From: Lachnoclostridium sp. UBA903
GTDB taxonomy: Bacteria; Bacillota; Clostridia; Lachnospirales; Lachnospiraceae
Assembly (NCBI GenBank): GCA_002294045.1
Contig: DBEP01000007.1
Span: 247 to 35,522 of the forward strand
Reading direction: 5' to 3'
Length of the DNA: 35,276 nt
The position numbers and the translations under genes are program-made. The notes beneath the pieces were generated by a model. That model had not been told where the DNA came from. It saw only the letters and a list, made by a program, of their open reading frames with translations, and did no database searches. Positions 7,303-14,334 of the stretch are shown here, in pieces. Numbering within the stretch: the first letter of the stretch is position 1; every line of letters begins with the position of its first letter.

Positions 7303-8568
7303 TTATAATCCCAGTTCGCCAGGGCCTGATATCCTGCCGGTTATGGCACTTGCAGCCGCTACCGCGGGACTTGCCAGATAAACTTCGGATTCCACATGTC
7401 CCATACGTCCTACAAAGTTACGGTTAGTCGTGGCAACTGCTCTTTCTCCTGACGCCAGGATACCCATATGCCCGCCGAGACAGGGACCGCAGGTAGGCGT
7501 GCTGACAACTGCCCCTGCTTTGATAAAGGTAGTTAACAATCCTTCCTCCAAAGCCTGAAGATAAATATCCTGGGTGGCAGGGAATACGATTACGCGCATT
7601 CCTTTGGAGACTTTTTTCCCTTCCATTACCTTAGCAGCAACTCTTAAATCATCGATTCTGCCGTTGGTACAGGAGCCGATAACCACCTGGTCAATCCTGA
7701 CTTCACCCACTTCATCAATGGTTCTGGTATTTTCCGGCAGGTGAGGAAAGGCAATCGTAGGTTTCAGAGCGGATAAATCTATAACATAAGTATCCTCATA
7801 TTCCGCATCTTCGTCTGCTTCGTATATTTTATACGGTTTTGCGGAATGTTCCTTTATATATGCAAGGGCTTTCTCATCCACCGGGAAAATACCGTTTTTA
7901 GCTCCTGCTTCAATTGCCATGTTTGCCATGGTAAAACGGTCATCCATACTTAAATGCGAGATTCCGTCGCCGGTAAATTCCATGGATTTATATAAAGCAC
8001 CGTCCACACCGATTTTACCGATAATATGAAGAATAACATCCTTGCCGCCCACCCACTTGGCAGGTTTGCCGGTCAGTTCAAATTTAAGAGCGGAAGGAAC
8101 CTTAAACCAGGCTTTTCCCGTAACCATGCCGGCCGCCATATCCGTACTACCCACACCGGTGGAAAATGCACCTAAGGCACCGTAGGTACAGGTATGGGAA
8201 TCTGCGCCAATCACCGCATCTCCTGCAACTACCAGACCTTTTTCCGGTAAAAGGGCATGTTCAATACCCATCTCACCTATCTCAAAGTAGTTGGTGATTT
8301 CATGCCCAAGGGCGAAATCCCGCATACATTTGCAATGCTCGGCAGATTTAATATCTTTATTGGGAGTAAAATGATCCGGAACCAAAGCAATTTTCTCCTT
8401 GTCAAAAACCCCCTTTTTATTGACCCTATCCATTTCCCGGATGGCTACCGGCGCCGTTACATCATTCCCTAAAACTAAATCCAGGTCGGCTTCTATTAAC
8501 TGGCCGGCTGTTACTTTTTCCAAACCGGCATGGGCTGCCAGGATTTTCTGTGTCATTGTCATACCCAT
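7303..8568 (-). CDS. leuC: 3-isopropylmalate dehydratase, large subunit
   Basis: A 421-residue aconitase-family protein. GADSHTCTYGALGAFSTGVG, VIGSCTNGRIDDL and PTCGPCLGGHMG carry the three cysteines that ligate the [4Fe-4S] cluster used for isopropylmalate dehydration and rehydration. I chose the ATG at 8568 (MGMTMTQKILAAHAGL) because GGAGG lies 8 bases ahead and the family begins here. An in-frame ATG at 8583 would add five residues (MEDRY). It is 42 bases after leuB and 12 before leuD. Confidence 0.95.
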   Translation of the reverse strand: MGMTMTQKILAAHAGLEKVTAGQLIEADLDLVLGNDVTAPVAIREMDRVNKKGVFDKEKIALVPDHFTPNKDIKSAEHCKCMRDFALGHEITNYFEIGEMGIEHALLPEKGLVVAGDAVIGADSHTCTYGALGAFSTGVGSTDMAAGMVTGKAWFKVPSALKFELTGKPAKWVGGKDVILHIIGKIGVDGALYKSMEFTGDGISHLSMDDRFTMANMAIEAGAKNGIFPVDEKALAYIKEHSAKPYKIYEADEDAEYEDTYVIDLSALKPTIAFPHLPENTRTIDEVGEVRIDQVVIGSCTNGRIDDLRVAAKVMEGKKVSKGMRVIVFPATQDIYLQALEEGLLTTFIKAGAVVSTPTCGPCLGGHMGILASGERAVATTNRNFVGRMGHVESEVYLASPAVAAASAITGRISGPGELGL

Positions 8569-8610
8569 GTATCTGTCCTCCATTTCCTTTCTTCTACCTG
8601 TTATCCTGTT

Positions 8611-9693
8611 TTATATTTCTGAAACTATACAATCGCCCATTTCCTTCGTTCCTGTCAGAATTTTGCCTTCCGACATAATATCTATGGTGCGGAAACCTTT
8701 TTTCAGGACGGATTTCACAGCCGTTTCAACCCTGTCGGCCTCCTCCGCCAAATCAAAGGAGTAGCGCAGCATCATGGCAGCGGACAAAATCGTTGCGATT
8801 GGATTGGCTTTATTTTCACCTGCTATATCCGGTGCGGAACCGTGACTCGGTTCATATAACCCAAGCCTGGTATCACCAAGGCTTGCGGAAGCTAACATTC
8901 CGATGGAGCCGGTTACCATGCTTGCCTCATCGGACAAAATATCCCCGAACATATTCTCGGTCAGTATAACGTCAAATTGCCCCGGATTTTTTACAATCTG
9001 CATGGCGCAGTTATCTACCAGCATATCGCTTACTTCCACCTCGGGATAATCGGCGGAAACCTCTTTTACTACCTGCCTCCACAATCTGGAGGTATCAATT
9101 ACATTGGCTTTATCCACACTGCAAACCTTTTTATTTCTTTTTTTTGCAATTTCAAATGCCCATTTTGCTATTCTGCGTATTTCATTTTCATCATATACAA
9201 GGGTATCCAGAGCTTTTCTGAGACCATTTTCCTCATAGGTTTTACGTTCTCCAAAATACAGGCCTCCGGTTAATTCCCTTACAACCACAAAATCAAAACC
9301 GCTTCCGATAATCTCTTCCTTTAACGGACAGGCTCCCTTTAATTCATCAAATAATACGGCAGGCCTGATATTAGCAAAAAGCCCCAGTCCTTTTCGGATG
9401 GCTAAAAGCCCTGCTTCCGGTCTGAGCTGGGGCGGCAGGCTGTACCAGTCAGACTGCCCGACTTTTCCCCCTACCGCTCCCAGAAGAACGGAATCACTTT
9501 TCCTTGCCGTCTCCAGAGCTTCCTCCGTCAAAGGAACTCCCGTAGCATCGATGGAAGCTCCTCCCATTAACACCTCTGTATTAATGAAACGGTGTCCGAA
9601 CTTTTCTCCCACCCTGTTAAGAACTTTTTTTGCTTCCGCGATGATTTCCGGTCCTATCCCATCTCCCGGTATCACAGCAATGTTATAATTCAT
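8611..9693 (-). CDS. leuB: 3-isopropylmalate dehydrogenase
   Basis: A 360-residue NAD-dependent decarboxylating dehydrogenase of leucine synthesis. It opens MNYNIAVIPGDGIGPEI. It contains VRELTGGLYFG (substrate loop), the lysine and aspartate active-site regions (VDKANVID, TENMFGDILSDEASM), and the C-terminal YEPSHGSAPDIAG and NPIATILSAAMML motifs for NAD binding. The length is standard. GGAAGAGG lies 5 bases before the ATG. It is the first gene of leuBCD; no leuA is in the window. It faces a LysR regulator across a 229-base region with paired dyads, suggesting specific control. Confidence 0.97.
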   Translation of the reverse strand: MNYNIAVIPGDGIGPEIIAEAKKVLNRVGEKFGHRFINTEVLMGGASIDATGVPLTEEALETARKSDSVLLGAVGGKVGQSDWYSLPPQLRPEAGLLAIRKGLGLFANIRPAVLFDELKGACPLKEEIIGSGFDFVVVRELTGGLYFGERKTYEENGLRKALDTLVYDENEIRRIAKWAFEIAKKRNKKVCSVDKANVIDTSRLWRQVVKEVSADYPEVEVSDMLVDNCAMQIVKNPGQFDVILTENMFGDILSDEASMVTGSIGMLASASLGDTRLGLYEPSHGSAPDIAGENKANPIATILSAAMMLRYSFDLAEEADRVETAVKSVLKKGFRTIDIMSEGKILTGTKEMGDCIVSEI

Positions 9694-9742
9694 AGTCCTC
9701 TTCCTTTCGTTATTTGTAGCTTAGTCTCGAACTGCAAGGTAA

Positions 9743-9759
9743 ATTGAACTTATTTCAAT
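9743..9759. promoter_or_regulatory. Candidate LysR-type operator near leuB
   Basis: Perfect dyad ATTGAA-CTTAT-TTCAAT, containing a T-N11-A core (TGAA...TTCA), the LysR-family signature. It abuts a possible minus-strand -10 (TAAAAT, 9763-9758), with TTAGTA 16 bases further up. A regulator bound here would sit at or just after the leuB start site. Confidence 0.45.
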
Positions 9760-9831
9760 TTTAAAATGAATCGGGCTGTTACTAACTATTTTATTTCTGC
9801 TGTTGCTATTCTAACATATTATTTGCTATAA

Positions 9832-9860
9832 TTGAAATACATATTAAGAATATTTATTAT
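9832..9860 (+). promoter_or_regulatory. Candidate promoter of the LysR regulator
   Basis: TTGAAA (9832-9837), 17-base spacer, TATTAT (9855-9860). The predicted start near 9867 lies inside the dyad at 9859-9873 and upstream of the ribosome site at 9909-9913. Confidence 0.5.
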
Positions 9861-9873
9861 AACTTGAGGTTAT
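9859..9873. promoter_or_regulatory. Candidate LysR-type operator over the regulator's own start site
   Basis: ATAAC-TTGAG-GTTAT is a perfect 5+5+5 dyad with the T-N11-A pattern. It overlaps the predicted -10 and transcription start of the regulator gene, the classic position for negative autoregulation. It also supports translation starting downstream at 9923 rather than at 9872, which lies inside the dyad. Confidence 0.5.
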
Positions 9874-9922
9874 GTCTGAAATACAGGCCGCAATTATGTA
9901 TAACATTCGGAGGAAAAGAAAA

Positions 9923-10870
9923 ATGGAACAAAATTTGTCCCTTTACAAAATATTTAATACCGTTGCTGAAACCGGGAATATCTCCCGGGCGGCAAAAGAG
10001 CTGTACATCAGCCAGCCTGCCATCAGTAAAGCTGTTACCAGACTGGAAGAGGGGCTGGGTGTTATATTGTTTACCAGAACCTCCAGAGGAGTCCGTCTGA
10101 CCGGGGAAGGGAAGCTTTTATATGAGTATACCAAATCCGCTTTTGATACCTTAATGCAGGGCGAAGCAAATATAAAGCGCATGAATGAATTGGGAATCGG
10201 CCATATACGGATTGGTGTAAGCACAACATTATGCAAATACATTCTGCTGCCTTACCTGAAACGTTTTGTATCTTCCCATCCCCATATTAAAATAACCATA
10301 GAATGTCAGTCTACCTTTCAGACCTTAGAGCTGCTGGAACGGGGAAAGCTGGATATCGGTCTAATCGGCAGACCGGCAAACTTAAAGAATTTGGATTATT
10401 ATGCGATGAAGCAGATTGAAGATATTTTTGTGGCTGCAAAAGCTTATCTTGAAAATTTAAGAGTCCGGGAGTCCTCCGGGTCCGTTTCTGCCGATAAAAA
10501 GATACAGAAACGGCATGAGAATATACCCATGATGTCGGAGGAGATTTTCAAAACCGCTAATGTTATGCTGTTGGATGAAAAGAATATGACCCGGTTATAT
10601 ATTGAAGATTATTTTACACGAAACCGGATAGAGACCAATCAGATTCTGGAGATCAGCAATATGGACCTGTTAATTGAATTTGCAAAAATCGGGCTTGGAG
10701 TTTCCTGCGTTATAAAAGAGTTCATCCAAAAAGAACTAAAGGAAGGTACCCTGGTTGAAATACCTCTGGAAAAACCCCTGGGCAAAAGAGAGGTGGGCTT
10801 CGCTTATTTAAATAACTCATCACTTCCGGATTCCGTCCAAAAATTCATAAGGTTTTATAAAAATAACTAG
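9923..10870 (+). CDS. LysR family transcriptional regulator
   Basis: A 315-residue LysR protein. The N-terminal winged helix-turn-helix is MEQNLSLYKIFNTVAETGNI, then SRAAKELYISQPAISKAVTR and LEEGLGVILFTRTSRGVRLT (residues 1-60). A periplasmic-binding-like effector domain follows (about 90-310). The ATG at 9923 is preferred: GGAGG at 9909-9913 lies 9 bases upstream, whereas an upstream start (9872) would add 17 atypical residues. Its divergent position to leuB and the dyads between suggest control of leucine genes; the effector is not known. Its stop overlaps that of mutY. Confidence 0.92.
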   Translation: MEQNLSLYKIFNTVAETGNISRAAKELYISQPAISKAVTRLEEGLGVILFTRTSRGVRLTGEGKLLYEYTKSAFDTLMQGEANIKRMNELGIGHIRIGVSTTLCKYILLPYLKRFVSSHPHIKITIECQSTFQTLELLERGKLDIGLIGRPANLKNLDYYAMKQIEDIFVAAKAYLENLRVRESSGSVSADKKIQKRHENIPMMSEEIFKTANVMLLDEKNMTRLYIEDYFTRNRIETNQILEISNMDLLIEFAKIGLGVSCVIKEFIQKELKEGTLVEIPLEKPLGKREVGFAYLNNSSLPDSVQKFIRFYKNN

Positions 10871-11943
10871 ATATATTTTCTATACTTTTCAAAAGCACTG
10901 GGTAATGTATACTTCTCTTGAATTTGTTGTTTATCGGCCCATACCAGTGGTTTTGTTCCGTCTGTGATATATACGGTATTCTCCGAAACCAGGCTTTCCT
11001 CTTCCAGACGGACATAATATCCGGTCATCTGCCATTCGATATGGGAAAAAATATGTTTTGCATCACCAAGGCCGTGAATAGTAAAATTACCTAATCCCAG
11101 GTTAAGTAGCATTTCTTCCAGTACGGGAACGGTTAATTTTCCTTCCACGGACGGCAGTTCCCACAGCCCTGCCAAAAGCCCCGAACTTCTCCGTTTTCTT
11201 AATGCATATTCCCCGTTTTTTTCAATCAGAAGAACCGTTTTTTCTTCTATTTTCCTTGGCTTTTTATCCGGTTTAACCGGTATGAGCATTTCTGTTTTAT
11301 CGTGATAGGCCTTGCACAAATGCATAATGGGACATTTCACGCACAAAGGCTTTCCATTCGGTATACACACCATGGCCCCAAGTTCCATTACCGCCTGGTT
11401 AAAATCTCCCGGGCGGTCTTTCGGAATAATCTCCCTGATATCCTGTTCCAGTTCTTTTTTAACACTTGCCTTGGTAATATCGTCAAAACTGCCCGATACC
11501 CTTTTCATCACCCGGAGTACATTCCCGTCTACCGCCGGTTCCGGAATACCAAATGCTATGGACGCTATTGCACCGGCCGTATACGAACCTATACCCGGAA
11601 GCTTTAACAGGACGGAATAATCCGGAGGCATAACTCCTTTATACTCCTCTACAATAATCTTGGCCGCCTTCTTAAGATTTCTGGCTCTGTTGTAATACCC
11701 TAACCCTTCCCATAACTTTAAGAGCTGCTCCTCATCTGCAAATGCCAGGGATTTTATATCCGGGAGCGTATTGATAAAACGTTCAAAATAAAATTTAACG
11801 GCTTCCACCCTGGTCTGCTGGAGCATTATCTCCGATACCCAGACATAGTAAGGCTTTGGGTTTTCCCTCCAGGGTAAAATCCTGGCACTGCTGTCATACC
11901 AGTCCAGCAGGTAATCAATTGTATCCGTATAATTATAAGTCAT
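10867..11943 (-). CDS. mutY: A/G-specific adenine glycosylase
   Basis: A 358-residue base-excision repair enzyme removing adenine opposite 8-oxoguanine. SEIMLQQTRVEAV holds the catalytic glutamate (Glu38). The helix-hairpin-helix LLKLPGIGSYTAGAIASIAF and the catalytic PAVDGNVLRV (Asp139) follow. The [4Fe-4S] cysteines are C193, C201, C204 and C210. The C-terminal NUDIX-like domain (about 230-355) reads the 8-oxoguanine. A GGAGA ribosome site precedes the ATG. Convergent with the LysR gene, it shares a CTAG at both stops. A MITE-like palindrome begins 24 bases upstream of its start, so its promoter must lie inside or beyond that element. Confidence 0.96.
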   Translation of the reverse strand: MTYNYTDTIDYLLDWYDSSARILPWRENPKPYYVWVSEIMLQQTRVEAVKFYFERFINTLPDIKSLAFADEEQLLKLWEGLGYYNRARNLKKAAKIIVEEYKGVMPPDYSVLLKLPGIGSYTAGAIASIAFGIPEPAVDGNVLRVMKRVSGSFDDITKASVKKELEQDIREIIPKDRPGDFNQAVMELGAMVCIPNGKPLCVKCPIMHLCKAYHDKTEMLIPVKPDKKPRKIEEKTVLLIEKNGEYALRKRRSSGLLAGLWELPSVEGKLTVPVLEEMLLNLGLGNFTIHGLGDAKHIFSHIEWQMTGYYVRLEEESLVSENTVYITDGTKPLVWADKQQIQEKYTLPSAFEKYRKYI

Positions 11944-11966
11944 TGTTTATCTCCACTAATCATTCA

Positions 11967-12131
11967 TTAGAGTGTGTTGAAAAATGCTTGTTCCGGGCTG
12001 GATGCTCCACTTTGTGGGAGGCAAGGAGCGATTTCGGGTGCGTAGTGGTGCTACGCTCCCAAAATCGCAACGCAGCATACCGCAAAGTGGAGTGTTCAGA
12101 ACGGTGCAATGATTTTTCAAACACGCTCTAA
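11967..12131. mobile_element. MITE-like palindromic element, copy 1
   Basis: A 165-bp imperfect palindrome. The left end TTAGAGTGTGTTGAAAAAT and right end ATTTTTCAAACACGCTCTAA are inverted repeats flanked by TA. Inner arms TGCTCCACTTTGTGG (from 12003) and CCGCAAAGTGGAGTG (12080-12094) pair, and a central hairpin joins 12028-12045 to 12051-12068 (16 of 18) around a 5-base loop. No coding frame is present. A second copy begins at 35219. TA flanks and TIRs without a transposase fit a non-autonomous IS630/Tc1-type MITE; the parent is not in the window. Confidence 0.8.
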
Positions 12132-12300
12132 CATTTCATTTCATGGTAATTCCAGTAATTCCGGTGCAGGAAAAACCGATTCCTGCAAAGTGTGCTGCAT
12201 ATATTATTGTATCTTAATTTGCTTCCGGTAACAATATCAATTTTTTGGGTTTATTTTACCATGTATTTCTGTCCGTGGGCAGACCATAGGAACTGCCAAT

Positions 12301-12356
12301 AAAAGGAGGATATTCCTCACAATGGTTAAATTTCACCGTAAAGAATATCCTCTCCT
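12301..12356 (-). terminator. Terminator of ilvC
   Basis: On the minus strand GGAGAGGATATTC (12356-12343 region) pairs with GGAATATCCTCC, the inner GGTGAAATTT/AAATTTAACC can extend the structure, and TTTTATT follows. It starts 26 bases past the ilvC stop. The rest of 12132-12382 shows no gene. Confidence 0.7.
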
Positions 12357-12382
12357 GCATACATCCTGCAATATATTCACAT

Positions 12383-13393
12383 TTAATTATTGAGCAGCTT
12401 ATCTTTATTGGTCCAGCTCATCATCTTACGAAGCTCGGAACCGACTTTTTCCAACTGATGTTCGGATTCTCTCCTTCTCATTGCCAGGAAATTGGTACAG
12501 CCGATCTGGTTTTCCAGTAACCAGTTACGTGCAAAAACACCTTCCTGGATGTCCTTTAAAACCTGTTTCATAGCTTTTTTGGTATCTTCGGTAATGATTT
12601 TGGGTCCGGTAATATAATCCCCATATTCCGCCGTGTTGGAGATGGAATAGCGCATACCTGCAAAACCGCTTTCATTAACCAGGTCCACAATTAATTTCAT
12701 TTCATGGATACATTCAAAATAGGCGCTTTCCGGTTCATATCCTGCTTCCACCAAAACTTCGAAACCGGTTTTCATAAGCTGGGTAACACCGCCGCAAAGC
12801 ACGGCCTGTTCGCCGAAAAGATCCGTTTCCGTCTCTTCCCTGAAAGTGGTCTGAAGCACACCGGCTCTTGCCCCGCCGATTGCAAGGGAATAAGCCAGCC
12901 CTATATCATGGGCTTTGCCGGTAGCATCCTGGGCAACGGCAATAAGGCAGGGAACACCCTGGCCTTCCTGGTATTGGCTTCTTACGGTATGTCCGGGCCC
13001 TTTCGGGGCAATCATAATAACGTCCACATCTTTCGGCGGAATAATCTGTCCGAAATGAATTGAGAAACCATGGGCGAACATAATTACATTGCCGGGCTCC
13101 AGGTTGGGCTCTATGGACTCCTTATATAATTTAGACTGCTTCTCATCATTAATCAGAATCATAATAATATCTGCTTTTTTTGCAGCTTCTGCTGCAGTAT
13201 ATACTTCAAAGCCGGCCGCTTCTGCTTTCGCCCATGAACTGCTGCCTTCATACAGGCCGATAATTACATGAACTCCTGATTCCTTTGCATTTAAAGCATG
13301 GGCATGTCCCTGGCTGCCGTAACCGATAATAGCTACTGTCTTGCCTTCTAATAGTGATAAGTTACAATCTTCCTGGTAAAATATCTTTGCCAT
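12383..13393 (-). CDS. ilvC: Ketol-acid reductoisomerase
   Basis: A 336-residue class I KARI, converting acetolactate and acetohydroxybutyrate to dihydroxy acids in Val/Ile/Leu synthesis. Features are the Rossmann motif GYGSQGHAHALN, MIAPKGPGHTVR, REETETDLFGEQAVLCGG with the Mg-binding acids, and ECIHEMKLIVDL. The start at 13393 (MAKIFYQEDC) is preferred: AGGAGG lies 8 bases upstream of it but only 2 bases from the ATG at 13399. The coenzyme loop reads GLYEGSSSWAKAEAAG, with tyrosine where NADPH enzymes usually have arginine, so NADH use should be considered. Confidence 0.97.
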   Translation of the reverse strand: MAKIFYQEDCNLSLLEGKTVAIIGYGSQGHAHALNAKESGVHVIIGLYEGSSSWAKAEAAGFEVYTAAEAAKKADIIMILINDEKQSKLYKESIEPNLEPGNVIMFAHGFSIHFGQIIPPKDVDVIMIAPKGPGHTVRSQYQEGQGVPCLIAVAQDATGKAHDIGLAYSLAIGGARAGVLQTTFREETETDLFGEQAVLCGGVTQLMKTGFEVLVEAGYEPESAYFECIHEMKLIVDLVNESGFAGMRYSISNTAEYGDYITGPKIITEDTKKAMKQVLKDIQEGVFARNWLLENQIGCTNFLAMRRRESEHQLEKVGSELRKMMSWTNKDKLLNN

Positions 13394-13425
13394 CTTCATA
13401 TCCTCCTGAATATTTATAATTTATT

Positions 13426-13453
13426 ATTGTAAAAAGTGTCGCCACTTTTTGAA
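13426..13453 (-). promoter_or_regulatory. Candidate ilvC promoter with palindrome in its spacer
   Basis: On the minus strand TTCAAA (13453-13448), 16 bases, TACAAT (13431-13426). The spacer is almost exactly a perfect hairpin, AAAAAGTG (13431-13438) with CACTTTTT (13443-13450) and a 4-base loop. Either an operator or an RNA hairpin if transcribed from ilvN. Confidence 0.35.
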
Positions 13454-13509
13454 ATAATCCGGTTTATCTTTACCTGTTTAAATCGTTAAAGTCTTAATTT
13501 AAACCAAAA

Positions 13510-13643
13510 GAAACACGCTGCGCGGGTTTCTTAAGTCGCGGGTAAACTACCAATTATGCAGGCAATCCTGCCTGGGCACATTACCAAACATGCAGGGAAT
13601 CTGTCTGCACGGGAATAATAATACAGCCTGCACATAGGCAGGC
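13510..13643. repeat. Tandem hairpins in the ilvN-ilvC spacer
   Basis: Four stem-loops lie within 134 bases: GAAAC/GTTTC around a GC-rich core (13510-13530), CAGGCA/TGCCTG (13559-13574), TGCAG/CTGCA (13591-13609) and GCCTGC/GCAGGC (13626-13643). The last, read on minus, comes first after ilvN and is followed by TGTATTATTATT, a weak terminator-like tail. The three CTGC-type stems can also pair with one another. No T-box core sequence is present. Confidence 0.55.
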
Positions 13644-13666
13644 GTTAATCCATAACGTCAGTCAGC

Positions 13667-14173
13667 TTAGTCGTCCAGATAATCGGCAATATCTCCCGAG
13701 CCTCTTGTAAGACCGGTTAATCCGGTTCTAACGATTTCTTTTATCGTAAAACCTTCCAATAACTTTATAAATGCATCAATTTTAGCCTGATTACCCGTTA
13801 ATTCAATCATAAGAGATTCCATTGCAACATCAACTATTTTTGCCCGGAATATATCTGCCACTGCAATAATGGCCTGTCTTTCCTTGACAGTTGACAATAC
13901 TTTTACAAGAATCAGTTCTCTGCATACGGAATCCTCCGGTAATAATTCACGGATTTCCCGGACATCTTCTAATTTCAGCAGCTGTTTTCTTATCTGTTCT
14001 AAAATCTGATCGTCTCCGTTTACAACTACGGTCATCCTGGAAAATGCCGGGTCTTGTGTCTCTCCAACCGTTAAACTGTCTATATTATAACCTCTTCTGC
14101 TGAATAAACCGGATACGCGGCTTAAAACACCGGCCGTATTATCCACCAGTATAGATAATACCATCTTTTTCAT
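13667..14173 (-). CDS. ilvN: Acetolactate synthase, regulatory (small) subunit
   Basis: A 168-residue IlvN/IlvH protein. The N-terminal ACT domain starts MKKMVLSILVDNTAGVLSRV, then SGLFSRRGYNIDSLTVGETQ (residues 1-75), and a C-terminal domain ends GLTRGSGDIADYLDD. It binds valine and sets the feedback sensitivity of the catalytic subunit IlvB. The ATG at 14173 is preferred because GGGAGG lies 5-6 bases upstream; a longer frame to 14221 overlaps the leader hairpins. No ilvB is next to it, which is unusual since ilvB and ilvN are commonly paired. ilvC follows after 273 bases. Confidence 0.94.
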   Translation of the reverse strand: MKKMVLSILVDNTAGVLSRVSGLFSRRGYNIDSLTVGETQDPAFSRMTVVVNGDDQILEQIRKQLLKLEDVREIRELLPEDSVCRELILVKVLSTVKERQAIIAVADIFRAKIVDVAMESLMIELTGNQAKIDAFIKLLEGFTIKEIVRTGLTGLTRGSGDIADYLDD

Positions 14174-14186
14174 TGGAACCTCCCAT

Positions 14187-14227
14187 GCGGATTCTGTACC
14201 TGTCAAAGCGGATATTCTCAATCCGCT
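14187..14227 (-). promoter_or_regulatory. ilvN leader with two mutually exclusive hairpins
   Basis: On the minus strand AGCGGAT (14227-14221) pairs perfectly with ATCCGCT (14213-14207) across a 7-base loop. GCGGATT from the same left arm can instead pair with AATCCGC (14193-14187), which touches the ribosome site GGGAGG. Switching between them would expose or hide the ribosome site. There is no match to a named riboswitch that I can recognise. Confidence 0.5.
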
Positions 14228-14263
14228 TACACTGCTTGCTCATAATCTTATTAAATTGTATTC

Positions 14264-14292
14264 ATTTTAACAATACGACAATAAATTGTCAA
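14264..14292 (-). promoter_or_regulatory. Strong sigma-A promoter of ilvN
   Basis: Minus-strand TTGACA (14292-14287), exactly 17 bases, TAAAAT (14269-14264). A perfect dyad GACAAT-AA-ATTGTC (14277-14290) overlaps the -35 and could be a repressor site. The predicted leader is about 83 bases. Confidence 0.75.
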
Positions 14293-14312
14293 TAATAAAA
14301 CATTTTTTTCAC

Positions 14313-14333
14313 AAAAAATGCATGAATATACAT
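14313..14333 (-). terminator. Weak terminator after the glycosyltransferase gene
   Basis: Just past the stop, minus-strand ATGTAT/ATGCAT (one G-T pair) with a 4-base loop is followed by TTTTTT. The stem is short, so termination is probably partial. Confidence 0.4.
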
Positions 14334-14334
14334 T

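Noticed and set aside
9694..9871. T-box or leucine leader peptide before leuB
   Set aside because: No T-box core and no short frame rich in Leu codons; LysR dyads explain the region better.
9872..9922. N-terminal extension of the LysR protein
   Set aside because: The extra 17 residues overlap a dyad and the predicted start site, and GGAGG points to the ATG at 9923.
13400..14334. T-box riboswitch in the ilv leaders
   Set aside because: The conserved T-box core (AGGGTGGAACCGCG type) is absent; only simple hairpins are seen.
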